Shown: in pieces, positions 31,558 through 42,700 of the stretch
How the letters are laid out: each line of letters starts with the position of its first letter
How positions within the stretch are numbered: the first letter of the stretch is position 1
Assembly: GCA_024305405.1 (NCBI GenBank)
Contig: JAKNDB010000067.1
Span: 124,001-188,000 of the forward strand
Reading direction: 5' to 3'
Source of the DNA: Dirofilaria immitis
Taxonomy: Eukaryota > Nematoda > Chromadorea > Rhabditida > Onchocercidae
DNA length: 64,000 nt
Position numbers and translations under genes: made by a program
The notes under the pieces: model-generated
Database searches by the model: none
What the model was told of the DNA's origin: nothing
Seen by the model: only the letters and a program-made list of their open reading frames with translations

Positions 31558-34500
31558 TTACCACATTCTTTTTCTCCTAGCATTTGCATAAATAGTTGCA
31601 GCAACAATTGCAATTAATCCACCAATACCAATTACAGTAAGTGCTTGACTATCATTCTGAAATATTCATAAAGTTGGAAAAAAAAAAGGAGGAATTAATT
31701 AGGTAAAAGATGAAGTCAAAGAAATTATTATGAATTCTTTTTGATTACTTTAGTATACAACAAGTTTTACTTTTTTGATATTATCATATGTCGGATATGA
31801 ATATTCGTTATCAATTGAATTTAGGAATAATTCTTGAACATTTCTTTTTTAAATTTTCGAACTGTATATTTTATTATTACTTATAAATACCTCGATTGCA
31901 TAATTCTTGTCAAATATTGATAAACTGATAAAATCGAACAAATGATAACTATGCAATTTGTTTTTAATTTAATACATATACATATATATTATTAATTTGA
32001 TTGATAAATTGAATTCAAAATAAAAAATCTTTAAGCAAGTTGAAAAAACGAAAAACAAAATAATAAAAATGAATACCAAAATATCTGCGATACGTTCCTT
32101 AATATGCTCATAAAAATTTTCAAGTGCTGTTGGTGGTTCCGGTACGTGATATCCACGTAAGTCCTTGAATTTATACATTGCAAATGCTGTTAAACTTCGA
32201 ATATTTTTCGCTGCATCCTTATAGCGATACATCTTTCCTCGATGAAAGCTATAAATTTAAAAGTTTAAAAATAAATAGAACTTAAAATTGATATTCGAAG
32301 TGCTTATTTTACAATAGCATCATCAATTGATGTCAATACTTAGAATTGGAAATTTATAGTTAAGAAATAAAATCATTACCTCTTTCATTTTCCTACTTAA
32401 GAAAATAAGTATCCATTTTGATTATTTATAATTCATAATACTTACAGAAGAAATACCGGACACTGAGAATCATCCAGTTGAAAACGATCGGTAACATCAT
32501 CATTAATTGACATGTCAATTCGACCAACATTTACCAAGCCTCGTAATCTAAACAATTTTTTTCCAATAATTTAAAATTGTTTTTAAATTTTCATCCTTCA
32601 AATTTTTAAAAATTAATAAAAAAAAAAGTGCTACTTACTTATGTGCTACAGATTCCCACGATGAAATAAATGCATTACAGTCCGGTTCTTCCGAATTATA
32701 ACTATAAAAATTTTCAAAAATTAGCCAATTAAAAGTTTCTTTTTCTTCGAAAATTTTCACGAAATCGAAATAACTTATAGTAAGTAAAGAAAAAAAATTT
32801 ATAACCATAAAGTTCTTTTTAAAAAAAAAAAAATTCTTCATTTTTAAAAATTTCTCTAAATATTTTGGTTGATTAAAATTAAAATTTTTATTAATCAAAT
32901 GATAATGCTAAATGAAATATGATGAATACTTACAACATCACAAACCAATCTAATGCACCTTCATCAGGTGAAAAACTATCTGTACGATCTTCAAAATTAT
33001 CATCAGTAAGATCCCATGTAACTACTTCATCATGTGATCGTAACCATCGTAATATTGTATCCGAATCCTTGAAATCGCCTAAGAAAATAAAATGTAATTT
33101 AAAATTTTTAACATCATAAATACAATCTAATATATTTAAATCAAATATAAATTTTAATTATAATAATTAGTACGATCATTTACCATCATATGTTATCGGA
33201 TTTTTTCGCCTAAAATAAACCATAGCTGGAAATGTTGCAATACCAAGTTCACGGGCAACACTTCGATCATCCGTTTTAACAACCTTTAAATAATTAACAA
33301 AATTAATTTTATCCAGGCTAAAATATAATAATGATTAAATGATTTTTTTATTTATTCAAAAAAAAAAAAAAAATAGAAATGCTATTATTTCGTCAATTTG
33401 TATTTTTATATTTTATCGATAATTTTTAATTTATTAAGTTGAAAATTCTATAGAAATCATTAATTGAAGATTTAAGTTTTTTTTTTCGATGATTTTTTTA
33501 TGTACGAAGAAACGAGAAGAGAAAATAAAATTCTAAACAAACTTCAATATATCCGGTTGCTTCAATATCATCATCAATTTTTTCAACTTCTGCAAGTGCT
33601 TCACCACAACTTGGACATTTTGCATATCCATCATCTATAATATTATTATTGGAATATAGTTTTTGATTATTGATTTAATCAAATTTTTAATCATAACAAC
33701 AAAATCGATTATAATTTGTCAATTGTAATTCATTTTCTCTATCATTAAAATATTCTTTTGAATGAAAAAAAAAGATAAGAATAAAGATGAAATTTCAATG
33801 ATTTTGTTAATCCATTACTGTATCATTCATTTTATAGATTAAAAGATTACAAACTATTATTTCATAATTTATTATCAACATTTTATCTTTGACAAATATT
33901 ATTATTATCATTATTATTATCATTTGCAACGCTAATTGTTATTTAAATAGATAAAATTAATTAATTTTATTAAATGTTAAATTAATTTTAAAAATTAAAA
34001 ATTATTTTTATAAAGTTGATGAAAAAAAAAAAAAAACTGACATAAGAATATAACAAGATTTTTAGTAGCATCACGGATAATTTCATCAATTTTATCCTCA
34101 TCAACATCTTCTATAGTATTATCATCATTATGCTTGATATCTTGAGATGATAACATTGTTCGACGTGTTTCTTTCTGCAAATATAAATGAGTGTCATTTG
34201 ATAGAAAATGATAAATATTTCATTTAATTTTCATTTTTGATTAATAATTTATAAATGCTATTTAAATATTAGCCATTGAATATAATTTGTTATCAATTTT
34301 GAGAAGATTTTATATTTAATATTACTGTAATAATTTTATATATTATTACAGTAATATTTGTAAATTTAACAATTGGACAAATGTTATCATTAATATTCCA
34401 TTTATAATTATATCAATTATCATAATGATATATTTTCAAATAAAACTTATTTACAAGTAATTTAAATAATAAAATTTTCAAATAAATAATAAATCAAAGA

Positions 34501-34785
34501 TAGCAGCAGTAATAAAATAACAACCTTATCATTAAACTTTAATAATTAGCTTACCTTATGTTTCGCATTATTTTTAACTGATGATGATACATGAGGTTGT
34601 TGTTGTTGTTGTTGACGTTGTTGATGTTGTTGATGATGATGATGATGATGATGATGATGTTGATAATGTTGTTGTTGTTGATGTTGTTCTTTGAATGATT
34701 CGTCTAATTTTGACGATTTACCTCGTTTTGCTTCCAATATACACAATGATAATAATAGCAGAAATAATAATGAAACATAATTCAT
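31558..34785 (-). CDS. Membrane-anchored thioredoxin-fold (PDI-like) protein with His/Gln tract
   Basis: Nine exons on the minus strand, 34785-34555, 34174-34042, 33634-33543, 33283-33184, 33078-32934, 32701-32639, 32547-32446, 32248-32077 and 31656-31558, give about 378 residues with every phase in agreement. The N-terminus is a signal peptide (MNYVSLLFLLLLSLCILEAK). A low-complexity Gln/His stretch follows (residues about 34-66, with nine His in a row), then a thioredoxin-like domain with the pair CPSC in DDGYAKCPSCGEA and a cis-Pro region (ELGIATFPAMVYFRR). A second thioredoxin-like unit has a lone Cys (EEPDCNAF) and QCPVFLLFHRGK. Near the end is a hydrophobic segment (ALTVIGIGGLIAIVAATIY) and a short basic tail (ANARRKRMW). 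I infer an ER or secretory-pathway type I membrane protein of the PDI superfamily. I cannot name the exact orthologue. Confidence 0.8.
34318..34358. repeat. Perfect inverted repeat in intron 1 of the PDI-like gene
   Basis: Arms 34318-34333 and 34343-34358 are exact reverse complements (16 bp, AATATTACTGTAATAA) around an AT-only loop. It resembles other small palindromes in this window only in form, not in sequence. Confidence 0.75.
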
Positions 34786-34877
34786 TGTGATATAATAAAT
34801 ATTTAATGTTTTTTATTTTCTTCAATATATAATAGTATTATATTAGTAACAATAATACCATCAATAATACTAATAAC

Positions 34878-34931
<54 letters not shown>
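34878..34931. repeat. (GAT)n trinucleotide microsatellite
   Basis: About 18 GAT units just 5' of the PDI-like gene. The same trinucleotide, read on the minus strand inside exon 1 of that gene, encodes its poly-His run. Confidence 0.9.
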
Positions 34932-35303
34932 AACAATAATAATAATAATAATAGTAATTATTATTCATCAAATTTTTATCCAAATAGCAATTAATAATAG
35001 AGATGAATAAAATGTTAAAAATATATTATCAATTTAATTACATATATATATATATATATGTATGTATTATGAATGTAGAAGAATATAATATAAATTCAAA
35101 TAGAATACAGAAAATATTAGATGGATTATAATAATAAATGAAAATGAAAATAGATGGATTATTATTATAGATGATAATTAATTATATCATAAAAATATCA
35201 GAAATAATTATAATAATTTAAAATAAAATGCTATATTTTGAAATGAGATAATAAAACAGCTAGCTAACTAGCTAGTTATCTCTCAATCGAATGATGATGT
35301 AAT

Positions 35304-35346
<43 letters not shown>
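35304..35346. repeat. (GATA)n microsatellite
   Basis: About eleven GATA units, uninterrupted. Confidence 0.9.
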
Positions 35347-35398
35347 CGTAGAAAAAATGAAGCAATTTGAAAAAATATATGTATATATTTATTTACTT

Positions 35399-35508
35399 AT
35401 ATATATATATATGTGTGTGTGTGTGTATGTGTATGTGTGTGTGTGTATGTGTGTATGTGTATGTGTATGTATGTGTGTGTATGTCTGTATGTATATATAT
35501 ATATATAT
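35399..35508. repeat. TG/TATG microsatellite
   Basis: Alternating pyrimidine-purine tract flanked on both sides by TA runs, over 100 bases. Sequences of this kind can adopt Z-DNA. Confidence 0.9.
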
Positions 35509-35663
35509 CGTTGATTATTATTATCTTATTTTTCTAACAATGATAGTATGTATGTAAGATGGAAGAAAACAAACTTGAATGATAATGTTTTAAAAATTAA
35601 AGGATAAGGATGAAGAATTTCAAAGTTCAAGATATGTTATTGGAATGATAGAATAGGGAGAAT

Positions 35664-35666
<3 letters not shown>

Positions 35667-35719
<53 letters not shown>

Positions 35720-35780
35720 AAGAGAGAGAGAGGGAGAGAGAGAGAGAGAAAGAGAGAGAGAGGGAGAGAGAGAGAGGAGA
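35667..35780. repeat. Interrupted (AG)n tract
   Basis: About 110 bases of purine-only sequence on the plus strand with periodic A or G interruptions. A long homopurine run of this kind is a triplex-forming candidate. Confidence 0.9.
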
Positions 35781-36480
35781 GGTGAAAGTGAAGTGATGTG
35801 GAAGAGGTAAAAAAAAAAAAAACAGAAAAAAAAGTTGATTGTGTAAATTTTCGCTATAGCTAAAATGTTATTGCTTTAAAAATGTTGTACAGCATATTAT
35901 GCTTCTTTAACATCTATAATTTTAAATAAAATCAACATTTTCACTCTTATTCTCTTACCAATTCTTCAATCGGTTTCTGATGGAATGATCGAATTTTGCT
36001 TTAAAATTTCAACTCTTCACAAATCCATCCATAATACCTCTTTGCTTTTACCAATGATGAAAAGGACGATGACGAAAATGAAAAGGAGGACGAGGAAGAG
36101 GAAGGAGTAGGAAAGGAAAAGTTTTCTGTTCTTTTTCTTTTATAAAAAAAAAAAACTGATAATTTAAATTATCAATAGAAAATCAGAAAGCGATGATAAA
36201 TATATCATATGATAATAAATATATCATATATATTCATGTTGCATTTTTCATTCAATTAAAATATAATCGATCATTTTATGGAAAAATTCAAATGAATAAA
36301 TTATTGCTAATAAATAAAGCTTTAACACTTTTTTTTATCCTATTTCAACGAAGGATATATATATATATGTAAAAAATTTCTTTTTACATTTTTAATTTTG
36401 TATTAAATAAAAAAGGAAAATGAAAATTTCATTATTTATTTGTGCAATGAATATAACAATATAAAATGCTGTTATCGATA

Positions 36481-36626
36481 AATTTTATCAATAACAGCAT
36501 TAGAATGATAATTATTCATTTGCATTCTTCCTAAATTTCAAAGTTGCAAGTTTAATTTTATCAATAACAGCATTAGAATGATAATCATTCATTTGCATTC
36601 TTCTTAAATTTCAAAGTTGCAAGTTT
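36481..36626. repeat. 73-bp tandem duplication with palindromic edge
   Basis: Two copies, 36481-36553 and 36554-36626, differ at only a couple of positions. The left edge overlaps a near-palindrome (TGCTGTTATCGATAAATT and its mirror, about 36468-36500). Confidence 0.85.
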
Positions 36627-39600
36627 CTCTTTTTCTTTCCAAATCTCAAAATATTTTGTATAACTTTTAAATTTTAATATACTGAAAATTTTAAGAAGTA
36701 ATTTAAAAAAATTCATTGTTGTTCATAATAAAGGCTTAAATTGAGATTTAATTTTAGGCATACATTTGTAGAATAAATATTATTTTATTGTTATTTTATG
36801 CATGGTATATTAAAATTAGATAGAATTTAAACATATAAAATTGTTTGTTTTTAAGATTAAAATTGAAATCTTTACACTTATCATTTCTGCATAATCTTTA
36901 ATGTCTAATTTAAAAATATTTATACATAATTTTTATTCTTTCTCCTATCTTTTCTATAAATTCTAATTACTGCATCAAATGTTATAATCATTATTATCAT
37001 ATGAAAATATAATAATGAAATGTTCATAACTAATGCTTATCAGCTTATCAGAACGATAATCTAATTGTGTTATGCAATAAACACAAGAATCTTTAAAAAA
37101 AACACATCTGTACATATTTTTTAATAATAATTTTCGTCCTTTTTTTTTTCGCAATTGTTTAATAAATATTCTTAGATTATATAACACTTTTCTATTTTAT
37201 GATTTATTTTCTCAATTAAATATAATATTATTGGCAAAGGTAAAAAAGAAGAAGAAGTGATATGATATAAATTATTTTATGGCATATTTTTAAAATAACA
37301 ATTTATCATTGCATTTACTCTTTTTATATATAAAAATATTTTAAAGCATTGTTACAGTTTATCTTTATTTATTTATTTATAGATTATTGACTCTGCACAA
37401 ATCGGATCATATCTAAATTTATATTATTTAAGCAAAAACATTTCACAGTTTATGTATTATTATTAAATGGCTTATTGTAATGCATAAAAAAGCATGCAAA
37501 AAGGAATCTCATATTATACTTCAATCATTTTAAATATAGAATTACATGCAAAAATATAAACAAATGCTAAATTTTAATTAATTATTCCAAAAAAATCAAT
37601 AAATCATAGATTGAACAGATTTAATGCACAATATAATATAAAGCAAAAATAAATAAAAAGAAAAATTATCAAAAATAGTAAAAAGAAAAAAGATAAAATA
37701 CAAATATAAAAGAATAATAATATCCCGTCTTAAATTTAGGAAAAAGAAAAATTCAAATTTAAATAAATTCCATTAATTCCAACAGAGCAAAATAAAGAAA
37801 ATGATAATAACAAAAATGAGAACGACAAAATGTATATAAAAAAAGAAGGAATAGTTCTCGTTTATATTTATGTCTATTACCTGAAATAACGTGGTGATTG
37901 TTATTATGATGTTAAATGATACTGAAACATCCTTACTAGGTAATGTTATACAGTTATCATTTCATTATCAAGTGATATTAAGAAGGAAATATTTTCATGA
38001 AAAGCATAAAAGCTTTATGAAAACATAGATCAAATGATCACATGAAAAATTATGAAGAATAAAAGGATTCAATGAAAAGCCAAAAACGAAGAGATCCATT
38101 CCGGATTTTGCAATGACAAGGCTCACATGCCATATTTTGCTTGCAATGTGAACAGGTAATTCTTCATACATTCATCAGAGAAACAATAAATAAATAAAAT
38201 AACCAAATCGAACAGAGTCAACCTAATTGACTTCATAAATTTAGCCCAAGAAATTAAATTTTTGTAAATTTTTGGCAAATGTAACCCTCTCAACTATTTG
38301 TACTATATTTAACGGTACAATAAAAAAATTCAGAGGTAGAAAAGAATTTTGGAAATTCAGTTTAGTTGTGGATTGCAAGACAAAAGCGTTTCAACATGCG
38401 ACTGAAATCGTACCAACATTTTACATATATATAGTATAATCATGTAAATGGACAGAAGTTGGCTTGCTGATCAATCGATGATATAAAATTAATTTCTGGA
38501 TGTCTATCCATTAGAAGAACGCGATGAATTCGCAGAAATGACAGAAAGTGTTTTAGAATGTAACCACAAATATCACGAAAGCTCAATTTCATATACATAC
38601 AACAACAGGAGCCAACAAAGTACGTATGGGCTATTTCTGCGTCCACAAAAAATTTCTCGCATCTCCATCCCTCCTGCATAATATCATCCTCTTAGTATAA
38701 TTCCATATCTAAAAGCAGGCTTTCTACCTGAGTAATTAAAAAGAAAGCTTGCAAAATTTTTGGTTGCACCCAATTGCACCCTGAAAACTTTATGGATATT
38801 GATAAAACATATAAAAGAAAGGTCGAACAGTGATGCAAGAAATATTTTAACTGATCAGTCCTAGATATTTTTCAACATCGCAATTTTTTTAAGTACAATG
38901 CAAAAAAGCATAAAACGAATAAAAACAGCACAGCTTAAACTATCAGGAATAATTTAACCGGAACTTTAGAATCCCCAAATTTGGACCAAATGTCAATTTC
39001 TATCTTAATGAAATCAACTGTTAATTCAATACTGATTCTAACATCTTTTAAAACGAATCTTTGAAATGGTTACTACGAACCTCAGAAAACCCTAAAAATA
39101 TATTTCAACAGCAATGTAATCCATTTTTTAGTAATAGTGTGATTATATTGTTACTGCTGAACACAACCATACATGAACTCTAACAATCATAGTTCCCAGT
39201 ATCAAATTCTATACTATTTCGCTTTATCCATTAATGAGAGTACTAGGCAATTATTGGTTCATACTGGAGGATTTAGTTGTTAAATAAAAATTCATACTGG
39301 AGAATTTAAATTTAGTAGTTTAAAAAAATATTTCCAATGGAGTGGAAAATTCAAAATCCTTACACAAATATATAAAAGAATTACCTGATATTGGGAAAAA
39401 TGTGAAGAGATAAAAAAATTGATTCTGAACAGATAACAGTTTAAAACCAAAATATTCAACTAAAACTCTGATTTCATCAGTTTCTTTATGCAAACCATTT
39501 AAGCATTCCATAACCATTATTTGCGCTTACCCGTATCTATTTGCAATTGCAGGCACTTGAAATTGTAAGCGCACATTTATGCTTTACTAAAAACTGGCTC

Positions 39601-39662
39601 AGAAACACATGACATAGTGCTTTACTCAATTTCTGTGGCAAACCAAACCAATGGAATGCTTC

Positions 39663-39694
<32 letters not shown>

Positions 39695-39731
39695 GTTTAT
39701 TTATATATATATATAATACAGATATTCAAGA

Positions 39732-42700
39732 TTATGAACGCGATCTTCTGGAGTGCCTATCTCGATGACGTTTTTCGCGAGATCGTCTCCTCTCACGGCT
39801 TCGTGAACGTGAACTACGTCGTTCCTCAAACCTAAAAAAAAATGAAAATTACAACATGAAATCACAACATGATACATTATTTTCATTTTTAACATCCATG
39901 AGAACGTTTCTGTTTATACACATATGTGTGTATGTTTCTTTTAAAATATGCTATTAAAAGAATACCTTCGATTCTTCTTAGTGCGTGACCTAGAGCGTGA
40001 CCTCAACCTTTTGCGACTTCTTGAACGACGACGCTTCTGATAAGACTCTCTACTGCTCGATCTTCGACGATAACGTTCGGGAGTTCGAGATTCACTTTAT
40101 CACTATCCGATCTAAAAGCAAAAATATTTCGCCCATGCTTATTGCAAACAAACCTATTTCTCAAAACCGAGATTGAAATTTGAATGAACTTACGCATCTA
40201 ATGAATGATCAGTGCTTTTTTCGTCGAATCATCCCTACTATTGCCAAGCCGTCTGAAAAATAAGAAATAAGTTCACTAAGTAATTCAGAAATATTATGAT
40301 TCAATTTACCAATGTTAAATTGCATTTTCATTAAAACTCAATATCATTACCATTCAATTTATTTTCCAGAAAAAGAATTCAAATAACTATATGACCAAAT
40401 GATACAAAAATTTCAAAGAAAAAAATCACTACCGTTTCTTTGGATGTTCCTTACTTCCGGATTTTTTCGCTGACGCTGCTTCTTTGAACCGCTAATATGT
40501 TTTTCCTTGTCTTTTTATTGCCTTCATCATCACTAGAATCGAACTTTTCATCTGCAAACAATTAATTGGCAGTTGGAGACCATGTCCATAGAAAATGTAA
40601 AAAAAATACTTGGCTAAATAAATTAAGTTAAATAATTAGAATATAATAATGCAAATATTGTTCAAGCAAATATTGCGTCATTCCTGACTAAAATGCTGCA
40701 AAAATATAGCAGAAACTCAATTAAATGTACTATACAACCAATACTATCGCATGTTTATAAAATTAAATCAATACTTTCGAAAGAAAAGAGAATGAAGACT
40801 TTCAATTCCTGACATCAAATTATTTTATTTTTCTAATCACAGTATGTCACCAATAATATCACGAAAGAAGAGGAAATTTTGCAGAAAATTACACTGCCTT
40901 AAAATCTTACTTATTTCATTGAATGCATCATTTTCACTCTTTGAAAGCGTAACACATGACGAACTGTCATCGCCATTTTTCTTTTCTTGGACAGCAGTTT
41001 TTTCGTTTCACCACCTGAAACAAAAATTTCCAGTTTAATGTATCTATAAATATTACGGCGAACACGTGAAACAATATGAAAGTTAATACATACCCAAAAA
41101 TCCGTGGATGCCAACTTTTGGAATAAGTAGATCAGTAGGAAAGAGGAAAATCCCACATTCCTCAAAACATTGCCCTATTGCAAGGAAACCACAATGTTTC
41201 TCAAATTATTCTTAAGTTTTACTCATTTCCATGATTGGTATTTTTATATTTGAAGATTGAAAAGATGACACCCACGGCAGGTAGTTTATCCTTGGTTTCG
41301 AACTGAAGATGTATATGTATTAGTGAGGTGTGTCACATGGACTGAGATGCATAGTAATACCTTCGGAAGATTCTGTAGAAGAGAATCCATCATTGCTACT
41401 TAACTTGGCCTTACTCTTAGCACCCGACGATTGTACTGGAAGAAGTGGCACATTGAATAATGCATCATCTTCATTACTACCACCGTCATCAACAATATTC
41501 GATTTCTTCGAAAATTCTCCGCCTTTCGTTTTACCCATCGATTCGTCCAACTGCTTCATGTCAGCTTCGTCATTTGATTCGTCATCGCTTTCAGCACCTG
41601 AATTTGGCCACAGTTTTCAACTGATGTATTAAAATAAAGGACTGTATATGAAATAGTTAATGGATCGATAAATCCATTGCGAATAAGTGGATCGATAAAT
41701 GAATTGCGAATAATGTCAGAAAGTTATACGAGCCTAATTTCATTATAACATTTTGCAGGGCGGACTGAAAGCTAGGACGATTGAGCTTGACGAAGGTCAT
41801 AAGTCGTACCAAATGAAAACAAATGACAAACAAACAAACTCGAACCGTCATACTAGCTGGATGTATGCTAAAGGTTGAAAGAATCGAGGATTGTATTGAA
41901 TTAATTTATTCGAATCGATTGTTTCATTTCATTCAAAAAGGGTTTAAGATAAGAGATAGAGAGCAGCGTTTTGTTTAAAAAAAAGTGCTAGGAATACGAT
42001 CACTGCCTAGACATTCAACAGAATACAATTTGGACTGGCAACCAACTGGGTAAATATATATTGGACGGAGCCAAATATAAACCCTCAGAACAGAATCACC
42101 ATAGTCTGTCTGAATGCTTAGTAGTTAGAAAACAACAAAAAGACTGCACAAAATGTAATAAAAGCTACCAAGTGTACACAAAGCGGCGAGAGCCGAGCTT
42201 TGAGCGAGAACTTTGGCTGGGCTAAACATATATTCAACTTGATTAATTGATCGTTTTCAAAGTCGAAACTGCGGCGTTAAAATGTGGAAGCCACAAGGAA
42301 AAAAATGACTTATCCGTTAGTTTTTGAAATAAACACGAATGACATAACTTATTACCTTGGAAAGTAGGATATTTTTTCACTGTTGCCTTTTTAAAACTTT
42401 TTCCCCGAAAAAGTAAAACATAGAACCGGTTCCAAATACAATTTCGAATGATGAATTTCAGAGAAGGAATTGTTAACAATTTCGGATGTTAAATTTTAAA
42501 TTGAATTTCAAATTTAAATTGTACCCGAACGTTTAGCAAGTTCGATCTGTTCTCTAGCAATACGGTTCAACTCATCATCCGTTGTTTCCAACAAAATTTC
42601 AGTCATAAAACGCCGCAAAAGCATGAGCTGGAAAAAATTTAATTAGCATAAAGGATGAAGCATGACATTTCAATTAATCAGGATGAATTTTTTTGACTCT

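Larger units (their letters stand above)
34786..39731. repeat. Gene-free block of simple repeats
   Basis: Nearly 5 kb without a recognised gene. From left to right: (GAT)n 34878-34931 passing into (AAT)n; (GATA)n 35304-35346; a TG/TATG tract 35399-35508; an (AG)n tract with interruptions 35667-35780; a 73-bp tandem duplication 36481-36626; and further AT-rich DNA that holds the PNISR 3' flank. The open stretches 35357-35557 and 39617-39835 are translations of microsatellite DNA. Confidence 0.75.

Noticed and set aside
35357..35557. Cys/Val/Tyr-rich open stretch
   Set aside because: Translation of the TG/TATG repeat.
38440..38679. Minus-strand open stretch of 79 codons
   Set aside because: No family resemblance, no splice context, and the composition fits chance.
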